Origin: CAUZIZ01 sp965218775
GTDB taxonomy: Bacteria > Acidobacteriota > UBA6911 > RPQK01 > JAJDTT01
Direction of reading: 5' to 3'
Assembly (NCBI GenBank): GCA_965218775.1
Contig: CBDCLS010000001.1
Location: 1-64,000, forward strand
DNA length: 64,000 bases
A program made the position numbers and the translations under genes. The notes under the pieces are model-generated. The model did no database searches. It was not told where the DNA came from and worked only from the letters and a program-made list of their open reading frames with translations. Shown here in pieces: positions 24,375-33,665 of the stretch (its first letter is position 1; each line of letters starts with the position of its first letter).

Positions 24375-26336
24375 TCAATCCGGCATGCCGATTCCAGCCA
24401 GCATCATCGTAAACCAGATGATAGCCCCGACACAGAGCCAGGCCAGAACAAAGCCCCCCAGGCCCATCCTGCTCGGCCTCGGGATTTCCAGATCGGCAGC
24501 CGGAATCAACTTTCCAGTCTCCATGGGCAAGGCATCCTCGGGCAGCGTGCAGGGCTGATCAACAACTTCACCGGGATGCACCGGGGTTCGGATCAAACGG
24601 AAAAAATGGTCCAGCTTTTCCTTGGGCGTGCGGCGGGTGAGTAAACTCGCGACAACCCCCGCAATCGCTCCCGACGAGAGATAGATCAGGATTTGGTAGG
24701 GGAGCCGGGTTCGATAGGTCATGACACCCTCGCCAGCAGGCACAGACTGCATGATCCCGGGAGCCTGGAGATAGAGCCACTCACGAACCAGGCCCGGGAA
24801 ATAGTCGACATTTTGCTGCCAGAAATCGGAGCTGCCCAGAGCGACGACTGCCTGGAAGGGATTGTGGACCTGGGTAAGATACCAGGCGAAAGCGGTCGCC
24901 AAGGTTGAAGCCCAGACCGCCTTGACCGTGTACCTGCGCCAGGTGATCCCGAACCAGAAGGCCAGCCCCATAAAGGTGGGGATGGGCTGCACGTAACGCG
25001 TCAGAACCTGGATCACATTATCGAATTGGGTGAGCATCAGGAGCGCTAGTGCTACCAATCCAAGGCCGCTGAGTCGGCCTACCCTGAGGTAATGAGAACC
25101 CTTTTTCCCGGGATTGAGAAATCGCTTGTAAAGATTCTCCGTGAAGAGTCCCGACCCCACCACCATCTGGGCGTCGCAGGTACTCATCACCGCCGCCAGC
25201 AAGGACGCCATGAGCAGGCCCACCAGGCCGTGCGAAATCGTAGGCAGAATGTCGTGAGCAGCGCGACCGAAAACCTGATTCGCAAAGGCTGCTAAGGCAC
25301 TGGAATCGCTCTGGATACTCTGGATCTCAGCGGCCGCCAGATATTCGTTTCCAGGCGTCAGGTAGATGATGACACAGGCCAGACCGGTGAAGGTCCAAGC
25401 GATGGTGCAAAAGCGCTTCACAAAGTTACCTACGGTGAAGCCAAACCGCCCTTCGAATTCGGTCCTACCGGCTCCACATACACCCATGATGTGAGGCTGG
25501 ACCACGATTCCAATTAAACCGGTCAGGGCCAGCATCACCACATAGAAGAGCGTGATGGGTTCCTGTCCCATTTTACTGGTTACCTCCTCGGTCAGGGTCA
25601 GGCTCAACAATTCGGCTCCAGATCGTCCCGGGACGCCCAGGTGGAGAGCTTCAAAGCCGCCGAGAGCCCCAGAGACTCGAGAAGCGACCTGAAGGGCGAA
25701 GGGCAACAACAGGAAGGAGAAGATGATGGTCAGGATTCCTTGAACGAAGTCAGTGATGATAGCAGCTCCAAGTCCCCCCGCCATTCCGTACAGCACAAAC
25801 ATCACCGTCATTCCAGCGATGGCATACTCCATCGGAAAGTACGCTCTGCCAGTGGCTGGATCGATCCCCCCGGCCAGCCCTTGGATCATCTCGCCGCTGC
25901 CGTACAGAGCAGCCGCCATGAAAACGACAGACATGATGACGCCCAGGAGGGAGTAGAGGGTCGCCGTGGACGAGTCGTATCGAGCCTGAAAGAAATCGCT
26001 GGTGGTGAGAGCGCGCATGCGGCGAAAGACCGGTGCAATGATCCAGTAGAAGGGTGTGGCCCAAAGCCACAGAAACTGGTACCAGATGCCGGCGAGGCCA
26101 TAGCGAAAAGAACCAGCGGCCACGCTCACCGCCTGGTCACTACTGGTTCCGGACCCGAAGGCGAAGAACATCATGAAGACCTTCCCGAATCGGCGGCCCC
26201 CCATGAAAAAGTCCGTCGCATCCTTTACCTTCCTATAGGAAAGGACCCCGATGAAGGTCACCCCGATCAGGTAGGCCAAGAGCACCAGCCAATCAATCCA
26301 ATGAAGCCCAAGTAGATAGGCGCTGGCCAAAATCAT
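24375..26336 (-). CDS. Sodium:solute symporter (SSS family)
   Basis: This 653-residue membrane protein has about 13-14 hydrophobic segments and the SSS family hallmarks: DWLVLLAYLIGVTFIGVLSY, KDATDFFMGGRRFGKVFMMF, FAFGSGTSSDQAVSVAAGSF, TTSDFFQARYDSSTATLYSL, GGLGAAIITDFVQGILTII and SLLAAVMSTCDAQMVVGSGL. It uses the sodium gradient to import a small solute. It is the first gene of a three-gene minus-strand operon with the ThuA fusion and the nucleoside hydrolase, so a nucleoside, nucleobase or sugar is the likely cargo (inference). It is ~100 residues longer than the simplest members because of C-terminal extension. Confidence 0.9.
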   Translation of the reverse strand: MILASAYLLGLHWIDWLVLLAYLIGVTFIGVLSYRKVKDATDFFMGGRRFGKVFMMFFAFGSGTSSDQAVSVAAGSFRYGLAGIWYQFLWLWATPFYWIIAPVFRRMRALTTSDFFQARYDSSTATLYSLLGVIMSVVFMAAALYGSGEMIQGLAGGIDPATGRAYFPMEYAIAGMTVMFVLYGMAGGLGAAIITDFVQGILTIIFSFLLLPFALQVASRVSGALGGFEALHLGVPGRSGAELLSLTLTEEVTSKMGQEPITLFYVVMLALTGLIGIVVQPHIMGVCGAGRTEFEGRFGFTVGNFVKRFCTIAWTFTGLACVIIYLTPGNEYLAAAEIQSIQSDSSALAAFANQVFGRAAHDILPTISHGLVGLLMASLLAAVMSTCDAQMVVGSGLFTENLYKRFLNPGKKGSHYLRVGRLSGLGLVALALLMLTQFDNVIQVLTRYVQPIPTFMGLAFWFGITWRRYTVKAVWASTLATAFAWYLTQVHNPFQAVVALGSSDFWQQNVDYFPGLVREWLYLQAPGIMQSVPAGEGVMTYRTRLPYQILIYLSSGAIAGVVASLLTRRTPKEKLDHFFRLIRTPVHPGEVVDQPCTLPEDALPMETGKLIPAADLEIPRPSRMGLGGFVLAWLCVGAIIWFTMMLAGIGMPD

Positions 26337-26587
26337 GGAGTTCTCCTAGGCAATCCAAAGGGGTTCGGTGTGATCCAGTAGACTCGAACCCACGGCTTTG
26401 AAAAAACGATCAGCCAGACCCTCGGCTGCGAAGAAGACGGAGACAATAGGCAATGCCAATTAGCTGTGATATCGTGCCCTTCCTGGTACGGTCCCGATGT
26501 CTACAAACAAACCACATGCAGTATACGCCAAGCAACTCTGCGCACCCAGTCCGGGCTCCTGAGGAATCAGAGGCGGTCAAAGGAGTC

Positions 26588-26855
26588 TAGTACCATGTCA
26601 CACATGTAGTGGCGGGTTTGCAGATGGGGCTTGCGAGGCGAGATCAAGGCGGGAGGAGGATGCTTGGCCATCTTCGACGACGACCAACACAGAGATCGTC
26701 CGCAACCCCCGTCTGCCCTGTGGGTGGCGACGGGACGGGCCGATGGCTTTGTCTCTCCTCCTCCACGATGAAAAACATCGCGTCGTCGTCGTTTCGCGCC
26801 CTCGACGCCGTCGCGCTCGCCACAAACCCGACACTACATGTGTGACATGGTACTA
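26588..26855 (+). mobile_element. Palindromic TA-flanked element, family 1, copy e
   Basis: This 268-bp copy has CTAG at both ends and arms at 26588-26620 and 26823-26855 matching at 32 of 33. The arm sequence (TAGTACCATGTCACACATGT and on) is again its own. The inner stem has GCG paired with CGC. The core lacks a GAAGAC-type stretch present in copy b, so it is slightly shorter. It ends 33 bp before the MscS gene and may carry its promoter. Confidence 0.85.
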
Positions 26856-26888
26856 GCCTCAACAGCTAGTGAAGTCTTCTGAATAAAG

Positions 26889-27989
26889 ATGGATAAGGAC
26901 GCACTGCTAAACCAAGTCAGCGAACTTTATTCGTTACTCAACGAACACCGTAACTTACAGGTGCTGGCGATCATCGTCATTTCTCTGATCGCAGCCAAGG
27001 TGGTCGACTGGATGCTGTCAAGGGTGATCCTGCGTCTGACTCAGAAGACGGCAACCGAGATCGACGACATCATCGTCAGCCTGTTGCACCGTCCAATCTT
27101 CAATACGGTGCTGCTGGTGGGAACCTTGATTGCCTGGTCGGTAGCGGAGATTCCCCCTTACATCCAGGATAACGGCTTTGCTGTCATCCAGACCCTGATC
27201 GTCCTGATATGGCTGATATTCGCGGTACGCCTGACTACCCTGGTCCTCAACTGGATGAGCGGCAACCGCCAACGTTTTCGGATGGTGCAGCCGGTCACAC
27301 TGCCCCTCTTCCAGATCGGGGTAAAGCTTTTCATCATCGGTGGAGCCGTCTACTTCGTTCTCGTCTTCTGGGATGCAAATCTTACGGCCTGGCTTGGGTC
27401 AGCCGGGATCATCGGCATTGCGGTCGGATTTGCCGCTCGAGACACGCTGGCGAATCTGTTCGCAGGAGTCTCCATTCTGGCGGATGCCCCCTACAAGATG
27501 GGCGACTACATCATTCTGGACACGGGAGACCGTGGAGAAATCACCCACATCGGTATCCGCAGCACCCGGATGCTGACTCGCGATGACATAGAAATCACGA
27601 TCCCAAATGCTATCATTGCGAACTCCAGAATCCTCAATGAGAGCGGTGGACGCTGGCTGAGAGAGCGGATTCGGATCCCCGTGAAGGTGGCCTATGATTC
27701 GGACATCGATCAAGTCCGCCAGGTTCTAGAGGACGCCTGCAAGACAGACGATCGGGTCTGCAAGGATCCCGCACCGCGCGTTCGATTTCGTGAGTTTGGA
27801 GAATCCGGCCTGTTGTTCGAGCTGTTATGCTGGATCGAAGAGCCGGTCTTGCGAGGTCGAGTCAAGGACTCACTGAATGGGGCCGTCTTGAAGGCCTTCC
27901 ACGAAGCCGGTATCGAGATCCCCTACCCCAAGCGCGACGTCTACTTGCGGAGCGAATCCACCGACACCTCCGAGAAGCCGACAAACTAA
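26889..27989 (+). CDS. MscS-type small-conductance mechanosensitive channel
   Basis: The 366-residue protein has four hydrophobic segments (about residues 22-45, 62-82, 94-112, 133-155) before the pore helix. The pore and beta domain are diagnostic: WLGSAGIIGIAVGFAARDTL, NLFAGVSILADAPYKMGDYI, GEITHIGIRSTRMLTRDDIE and ITIPNAIIANSRILNESGG. The C-terminal alpha/beta vestibule follows (RIRIPVKVAYDSDIDQVRQV). These channels open under membrane tension to release solutes after osmotic downshock. The gene is flanked on both sides by family-1 palindromic elements. ATG 26889 lacks an obvious ribosome site. Confidence 0.93.
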   Translation: MDKDALLNQVSELYSLLNEHRNLQVLAIIVISLIAAKVVDWMLSRVILRLTQKTATEIDDIIVSLLHRPIFNTVLLVGTLIAWSVAEIPPYIQDNGFAVIQTLIVLIWLIFAVRLTTLVLNWMSGNRQRFRMVQPVTLPLFQIGVKLFIIGGAVYFVLVFWDANLTAWLGSAGIIGIAVGFAARDTLANLFAGVSILADAPYKMGDYIILDTGDRGEITHIGIRSTRMLTRDDIEITIPNAIIANSRILNESGGRWLRERIRIPVKVAYDSDIDQVRQVLEDACKTDDRVCKDPAPRVRFREFGESGLLFELLCWIEEPVLRGRVKDSLNGAVLKAFHEAGIEIPYPKRDVYLRSESTDTSEKPTN

Positions 27990-28099
27990 ACCTTTCAAGG
28001 GCTGAGAAGACATCGAGACCCGGCCCAACCCATGTTTAATTGGTCTCTCAGGTTTGCCTTCTAGTCGATTCCAACGGGATTGACCGTCGACTCCCGACC

Positions 28100-28374
28100 T
28101 AGGAGCCTGTCCGAGTAATGGTGCGGGTTGCGAGAATGGGGCTTGCGAGGCGAGATCAAGGCGGGAGGAGGAAGTCGATGTTCTGCCATCTACGACGACC
28201 CACGCAGAGATCGGCCGCAACCCCCATTCTCCCTATGGGTTACAGGCGGCGTCAGCCCATCTGCTGTGTTCGGGCTCCTCGACGATGGCCGAACATCGAC
28301 AGCGTCGCCCTGCCTTGCAGCTGGACCAACGGCGCCTCTAACGCAACCCACACCATTACTCGGACAGGCTCCTA
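28100..28374 (+). mobile_element. Palindromic TA-flanked element, family 1, copy f (diverged core)
   Basis: Arms at 28100-28130 and 28344-28374 match at 30 of 31, and CTAG stands at each end. The arm begins TAGGAGCCTGTCCGAGTAAT. The left half of the core matches family 1 well (GGGGCTTGCGAGGCGAGATC), whereas the right half is replaced or strongly diverged (TACAGGCGGCGTCAGCCC). The inner left stem still pairs, with GCG/CGC. This shows that core segments as well as arms vary by module. Confidence 0.82.
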
Positions 28375-28630
28375 GCCTGGCGCCGAGAACACACAGGCTC
28401 GAAGAGGATCCAGTATCCTTTCGTGACCTCGACCCTTGTTAGGAACTTAGGACTTCAGAATTCAATGAATTTGGTGAATTTCGAGATGGATTTCTCGGGC
28501 AAACTGTGCGATAATACTAATCGTATTTCTCGTTTCTACCGAAAGATGATCACTTTGATTCGATCGGACTTGTTCCCAATCTGTCAGCGCGATCATCGAT
28601 TCTGCTAAATACAAGGCGAGGCCCAACAAC

Positions 28631-29041
28631 ATGATTCCTTTTATCTTTATGCTGTTCTTCAGCGGACTGCTGGTTTGCCTGGCGCTGTTTACACTTTTCA
28701 CCCGGGTCGAGGCGGAACAGATCGACCTGGATGTCCTGCGTGAGAGGAATCTCTATGCGCTGCACATCCTAAGGATCATGGAGAGTCCCGACTACAAGGA
28801 GTTCTCCGAGCACAAGAGAAAGGGCCACGACGATCTGGTTTTGAGCTATGCGAGAAGCCTGAGGAAGGACATTCTGGAGCTCCGGCAACTACCGCTGGGG
28901 CCAACCAGCTATTTATATTTCGTCCTGTTTTCCCTCTTCTACGGACTTCTGCGCCTCAAGAACAAGGTGAACTCCGGCGCCGAGTATCTTCGAGTGCTAC
29001 TAGGCATTGAATTGATGCTCGTCAAGAAGATGTTGCGCTAG
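28631..29041 (+). CDS. Small membrane protein of unknown function
   Basis: The 136-residue product starts with a membrane anchor (MIPFIFMLFFSGLLVCLALF), followed by a charged helix-rich part (RVEAEQIDLDVLRERNLYAL) and a second hydrophobic stretch near residues 92-106 (SYLYFVLFSLFYGLLRLKN). I recognise no family. It stands alone between a palindromic element and the S46 peptidase gene. ATG 28631 has a purine-rich AAGGCGAGG upstream. Confidence 0.6.
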   Translation: MIPFIFMLFFSGLLVCLALFTLFTRVEAEQIDLDVLRERNLYALHILRIMESPDYKEFSEHKRKGHDDLVLSYARSLRKDILELRQLPLGPTSYLYFVLFSLFYGLLRLKNKVNSGAEYLRVLLGIELMLVKKMLR

Positions 29042-29359
29042 AAGCCTGCGCGGCGGAAATCGATCTACTGCGAAAACAGTAGAATCGGTCCATACTTCCG
29101 CGATTCTTGGCAAATAGAACAACTATGGAGCCTGCCAATCGAGAAGATCTGGACTCCATTCCCCGTTTTCTCGCTACGATTCATTTCTACTCTACCGCGC
29201 AGACTCCGAAAGCGTTCGTCTCTCGGGCAGCATGCTAACGATTGATCTGCGCGGTCCCTGGGACCCGGACGCAAGAACACTCCCTCCTGCCTCTTCTAGA
29301 GTTCCAGGACCATCCCAACAACGACTCCATACCAGTTGCCCTCGCAAAAGGAGGCGTGC
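29042..29359. other. Non-coding gap before the S46 peptidase gene
   Basis: I see no gene, RNA or repeat in these 318 bp. The last bases hold the AAAAGGAGG ribosome site of the peptidase gene (29346-29354). Confidence 0.5.
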
Positions 29360-31426
29360 GTGAAACGACAGTTGGCAGTCACAATCCTCATGGTGCTCCT
29401 GAGCCCACTCCACTCTCGTGCAGACGAGGGCATGTGGCTCTTTAACGACCTGCCTCTCGCGTATCTCAAGAAGCAGTACTCTTTCGAGCCCTCTCAAGAC
29501 TGGATCGATCGAGTCTCACAAGCATCGATTCGCTTCAATAGCGGAGGATCAGGCTCTTTCGTGTCGAGCAAAGGTCTGATCCTGACGAATCACCATGTCG
29601 GCGCAGACGTGCTCCACAAGCTCTCGACCTCGGAAAACGACTATTACCAGGACGGATACTACGCCCGAACACTGGAAGAGGAGCTGCAGGCTCCAGATCT
29701 GGAGCTAAACCAGCTGATTTCCATCGAAGATGTCACCGAAAAGGTTCTCTCTGCAGTGCAATCGGGAATGTCGACGGCCAAGGCCAATGCAGCGCGCCGG
29801 GCCACCATCGCTGAGATCGAGAAGAATTCATTCGACCAGACCGGTCTGCGAAGCGATGTAGTGACTCTATACCGCGGAGGAGCCTACCACCTGTACCGCT
29901 ACAAACGCTACACGGACGTGCGGCTGGTCTTTGCACCTGAGGCGGCCATCGCCGCCTTTGGAGGCGATCCCGACAACTTTGAATATCCTCGTTTTTGCCT
30001 CGATGCCTGTTTCTTCCGCGTGTACGAGAACGGGAAGCCGGCCAGCATCAAGCACTTTCTGAAATGGTCCTCAAGCGGCGCCAAGGAGGGAGAGCTGATC
30101 TTCGTCTCGGGCCACCCAGGTCGAACCAGCCGTCTGTACACCACCGCCGCCCTCACATTCCTCCGCGACGCGCGACTTCCCTACACGCTCAACATTCTGC
30201 GCCGATGGGAGGTCCTGCTTCAGCAGTATGGCTTCGAAGGGGAAGAACAGACACGCCGGGCCAAGGACGAGCTCTTCTCGATTCAGAATAGTCGCAAAGC
30301 CCTCTCCGGCATGCTACAGGGCCTGCAGAACCCAGAGCTGATCCTGACCAAGAAGAACTCGGAGCGTGAGTTGAGAAAACAGATCGAAACAGATCCCCAG
30401 CTTCGTTCTCATTCCGATGCCTGGGATCGAATCGCTTCTGCGCAAAAACACTACGCGACATTGATGAAAAAACGAGCTCTCTTGGAACTCGGTATGGCTT
30501 TCCGCTCCAATCTGTTCACCATGGCGCGCACTCTGGTCCGCATGGCGGCGGAAGACCAGAAGCCCAATTCGGAGAGACTCGCGGAATATCGGGAGTCGGG
30601 ACGCCCCTCTTTGGAGCAACGGCTCTTTTCGGCGGCACCGATTCACAAGGATCTTGAAAGAGTGAAGCTGGCAGACTCTCTGGCCCTCCTGGCTGAGGGG
30701 CTGGGCGGTGACGATCCTTTGGTCCAGAAAGTCCTGGACGGCAGGAGCCCACGGGCCAGAGCCGCCGAGCTGATCGATGACTCAGACCTGCACAAAGTGG
30801 CCAAGCGGAAAGAGTTGGCAAAAGCTGGGGCCTCGGCGATACAGTCTTCGGCGGATCCCATGATCCGTCTGGCCAACTTGGTCGATCCAGAGTCCCGAGC
30901 CCTCCGGAAAGCCCACGAGGAGGATGTACAGGAGGTGGAGCGCCAGGCCTATGCTGGAATCTCGGATGCCATGTTCGCCCTACGTGGAACCAGCAATTAT
31001 CCCGACGCGACGTTCACCCTTCGTCTTTCCTTTGGCACCATCAGAGGCTACAAAGAAGGAGGGACCCACATCCCCGCCTGGACCACACTGGGTGGAGCCT
31101 TCGAGCACGAAGCAAATCATGGAAAGGAGAAACCCTGGAGCCTGCCCTCTCTATGGCATGAGAAAAAGGACAAACTAGACCTCTCCATTCCGTTCAACTT
31201 CGTCAGTACCGCGGATATAATAGGTGGCAACTCAGGCAGCCCTGTCGTCAACCGCAAAGGAGAACTGGTGGGTCTGATCTTCGATGGAAATATCCACTCG
31301 CTTACGGCTGATTATCTGTACACCGACGCACTGGCGCGCGCGACCTCGGTCCATTCTAGCGCAATCCGAGAATCACTCAAGACCGTCTATCAAGCAGACC
31401 GTATCGTCAAGGAACTGGGGCACTGA
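29360..31426 (+). CDS. S46-family serine peptidase (dipeptidyl peptidase DPP7/DPP11-like)
   Basis: S46 exopeptidases remove dipeptides from peptide N-termini in the periplasm. From GTG 29360, fixed by an AAAAGGAGG ribosome site, the product has 688 residues and a signal peptide (KRQLAVTILMVLLSPLHSRA). Chymotrypsin-fold triad regions are visible: His in LILTNHHVGADVL, Asp in AFGGDPDNFEYPRFCLDACF and Ser in ADIIGGNSGSPVVNRKGELV. The specificity loop after the Ser reads FDGN, as in DPP7-type enzymes for hydrophobic P1 residues, and not the Arg form of acid-specific DPP11 (from family knowledge). The helical cap insertion lies between. The enzyme fits a peptide-scavenging lifestyle. Confidence 0.92.
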   Translation: MKRQLAVTILMVLLSPLHSRADEGMWLFNDLPLAYLKKQYSFEPSQDWIDRVSQASIRFNSGGSGSFVSSKGLILTNHHVGADVLHKLSTSENDYYQDGYYARTLEEELQAPDLELNQLISIEDVTEKVLSAVQSGMSTAKANAARRATIAEIEKNSFDQTGLRSDVVTLYRGGAYHLYRYKRYTDVRLVFAPEAAIAAFGGDPDNFEYPRFCLDACFFRVYENGKPASIKHFLKWSSSGAKEGELIFVSGHPGRTSRLYTTAALTFLRDARLPYTLNILRRWEVLLQQYGFEGEEQTRRAKDELFSIQNSRKALSGMLQGLQNPELILTKKNSERELRKQIETDPQLRSHSDAWDRIASAQKHYATLMKKRALLELGMAFRSNLFTMARTLVRMAAEDQKPNSERLAEYRESGRPSLEQRLFSAAPIHKDLERVKLADSLALLAEGLGGDDPLVQKVLDGRSPRARAAELIDDSDLHKVAKRKELAKAGASAIQSSADPMIRLANLVDPESRALRKAHEEDVQEVERQAYAGISDAMFALRGTSNYPDATFTLRLSFGTIRGYKEGGTHIPAWTTLGGAFEHEANHGKEKPWSLPSLWHEKKDKLDLSIPFNFVSTADIIGGNSGSPVVNRKGELVGLIFDGNIHSLTADYLYTDALARATSVHSSAIRESLKTVYQADRIVKELGH

Positions 31427-31559
31427 CAAGATCATTTCGGGGAAACGTGATATAAGGGGACTCACAAGCCAATAATGTTCGAAGTCGAGACTGAATTCGC
31501 CCGCCCATGCCGTTTTTTTGGTGCGCTGCGTGTCCGACCGCGCAGGAGGTAGGAAAGGG

Positions 31560-32285
31560 ATGAATTACCATCAAGGTCGACAAGCGGGACTTTCGGTTTG
31601 GCCCCTTCTTCTCACTCTGGTTGTGATCCTGGCTTTAGCCGGCTCCATCTTCTACGTTGAGACCCGATTTGATGAGGTCAGCCAGCAGGTGTTCTTGATC
31701 AAATCCTCCCTGGATGCCGGACAAGACCGGGCTCAGCAGCTTAACTCAAAGCTTTCCGGCTTGACCGACAACTCGCAGAAGCTGCAAGGTCAAATGGAAA
31801 AACAGGACCAACAGATCAGCCACCGCCTACGATCTACCTTCGAGAAACATCTCGAGGAAATCCAGAAAAACCGAGATCTTCTCCAGGAACTTGAACACAG
31901 CCTGGCCAGTCTGACCGATCAACTCCGAGACGTCAGAGACGGACACGAGCAACTCTCTGCTACCTGGAATTCCGCCAGCCGAGCCTATCGCAGAGACCTG
32001 GATCAGAACACAGAAGCCCTCCAGGACCTCAATTCCAATCTTGACAAGCTGAGTCGAGAAGTTGCAGTGCACTCCTCGCGCGTCGGCGAACTCGGGGCGG
32101 ACCTAAGCCGCGCGATCAGAGAAGCCGAGGTGGCAAGGGAAGGAAATCTCAGGGACCTGACCAACGTTCGAAACGACGTGAAGGTTCAGGTGGATCGATT
32201 AAACCTGGATGTCCGGGATTCCAGATCTTTGCTTCACGACCTCACCGCTAAAGTGGAAAGACTGCGCAGCCAGACCACCTACTGA
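31560..32285 (+). CDS. Membrane-anchored coiled-coil protein
   Basis: From ATG 31560, preceded by AGGAGGT, the product has 241 residues: a short cytoplasmic start, one membrane segment (LSVWPLLLTLVVILALAGSI) and a long coiled coil rich in Gln, Leu, Glu and Arg with heptad pattern (EKHLEEIQKNRDLLQELEHS; LNSNLDKLSREVAVHSSRVG). No enzymatic domain is visible. It may be a structural or envelope-spacing protein. The first 14 residues available from an upstream GTG at 31518 seem not to be used. Confidence 0.65.
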   Translation: MNYHQGRQAGLSVWPLLLTLVVILALAGSIFYVETRFDEVSQQVFLIKSSLDAGQDRAQQLNSKLSGLTDNSQKLQGQMEKQDQQISHRLRSTFEKHLEEIQKNRDLLQELEHSLASLTDQLRDVRDGHEQLSATWNSASRAYRRDLDQNTEALQDLNSNLDKLSREVAVHSSRVGELGADLSRAIREAEVAREGNLRDLTNVRNDVKVQVDRLNLDVRDSRSLLHDLTAKVERLRSQTTY

Positions 32286-32336
32286 CGAAGACGTCGCCGA
32301 CAACTGGCCTCTCGGGCGTTGGGGGTGAAACGAATC

Positions 32337-33476
32337 TCAGCCCACATCAACCCATTTCCCATCCCGCGCCGAGAGGAGCACGCTGTCGTGGACCTTCTGG
32401 GTCTCGAGTGCGTCGCCAAAACTGGGATGGGTCGGCTCTCCGGTTTCAAGGGCACCCAGAAAATCGGCCAGAGCATTGATGAAAGTATGCTCGTAGCCAA
32501 TGACACAGCCCGGAACCCACCACTTATTCATGTAGGGATGCTCGAAAGCGGTCACCATGATCGTCCTCCAACCTTGGAGATGAGAGGGGTCGTCATGGTT
32601 GAAATACTGCAACTGATGCATGTTCTCCAGATCGAAGTACAGAGATCCCTTCTCTCCATTGATCTCGAATGAGTTATGGTTTTTTCTGCCGCGGGCGTAG
32701 CGAGTGGCTTCGAAGGTGCCATTGGACCCGTTCACAAACTGGACCAGAAAGGCACAGTTATCGTCGATAACGATCTGCTTGCGCTCGCCTGGTTGGTCCT
32801 GTACCGGGCGCTCCTTGACGAAAATCTCCGTCATTCCACAGACCGACTTGACGCCTCCATTCAACCACAGAGCCGTATCGATGCTGTGGCTCGCAAGGTC
32901 GCCCGAAACACCTGAGCCCGCTACATCTCCATCGAGTCTCCAGAGCGTCGGCCCCCCCACGGGCACCTCCGGAGAAATAGTCCAGTCCTGTAGGTAGGTG
33001 GCTCGGTAGTGAAAGATCCTCCCGAGCTTGCCCTCATCAATAATCTGCTTGGCCAGCGCGATCGCCGGAACCCGCCGATAGTTGTACCAGACCATGGTCG
33101 CGACTCCGGCGCGTTCCACCGCGTTAACCATCTCTTGCCCCTCTTTCGTATTCATGGCTAACGGCTTTTCACACAGAATCATCTTTCCCTGATCCGCCGC
33201 CGCCCGGGCAATTTCACGGTGAGTGTTGTTGGGACTGCAGATATCGATGATATCTATGTCTTTGCGCTCGACCAAACGCCGCCAATCCGTCTCGGTGGAC
33301 TCCCATCCCCAGCGCTGTGCAAAATCATTCAGCTTCTCCGGGCTCCGGGCACACACCGCTTTCAGCACTGGCTTGTGGGCTAGATCGAAGAAATGATTGA
33401 CCTTCCGATATGCATTGGAGTGGGCCTTGCCCATGAATCCATACCCTATGAGTCCCACGTTCAAGTTTGTCGTCAT
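32337..33476 (-). CDS. Gfo/Idh/MocA-family NAD(P)-dependent oxidoreductase
   Basis: The 379-residue product has an N-terminal Rossmann fold (NVGLIGYGFMGKAHSNAYRK), the conserved DIIDICSPNNTHREIA and the family's EKPLA motif in MILCEKPLAMNTKEGQEMVN, then the alpha/beta substrate domain with GDLASHSIDTALWLNGGVKS. Such enzymes oxidise or epimerise sugars, inositols or their derivatives. It is divergently arranged with a sugar-epimerase-like TIM-barrel gene across a 190-bp gap, which suggests shared control of a sugar pathway. The exact substrate is not readable. Confidence 0.92.
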   Translation of the reverse strand: MTTNLNVGLIGYGFMGKAHSNAYRKVNHFFDLAHKPVLKAVCARSPEKLNDFAQRWGWESTETDWRRLVERKDIDIIDICSPNNTHREIARAAADQGKMILCEKPLAMNTKEGQEMVNAVERAGVATMVWYNYRRVPAIALAKQIIDEGKLGRIFHYRATYLQDWTISPEVPVGGPTLWRLDGDVAGSGVSGDLASHSIDTALWLNGGVKSVCGMTEIFVKERPVQDQPGERKQIVIDDNCAFLVQFVNGSNGTFEATRYARGRKNHNSFEINGEKGSLYFDLENMHQLQYFNHDDPSHLQGWRTIMVTAFEHPYMNKWWVPGCVIGYEHTFINALADFLGALETGEPTHPSFGDALETQKVHDSVLLSARDGKWVDVG

Positions 33477-33665
33477 CTCTGATTCCTCGTTGTTACCGTT
33501 CCCTCATCAGGCCATTATCGCAAGCAGCGGAAGGAAGGAATTGATTACTATCGAAACCTGCGAAACCATCGAATTATAGCCATCGGATCACGGGGAAACA
33601 ACGCTGCTTGTGCCGATTTGACGATTGCTATAACCTCTTCCGGGAGTCCAGATCTGGGAGTCACT

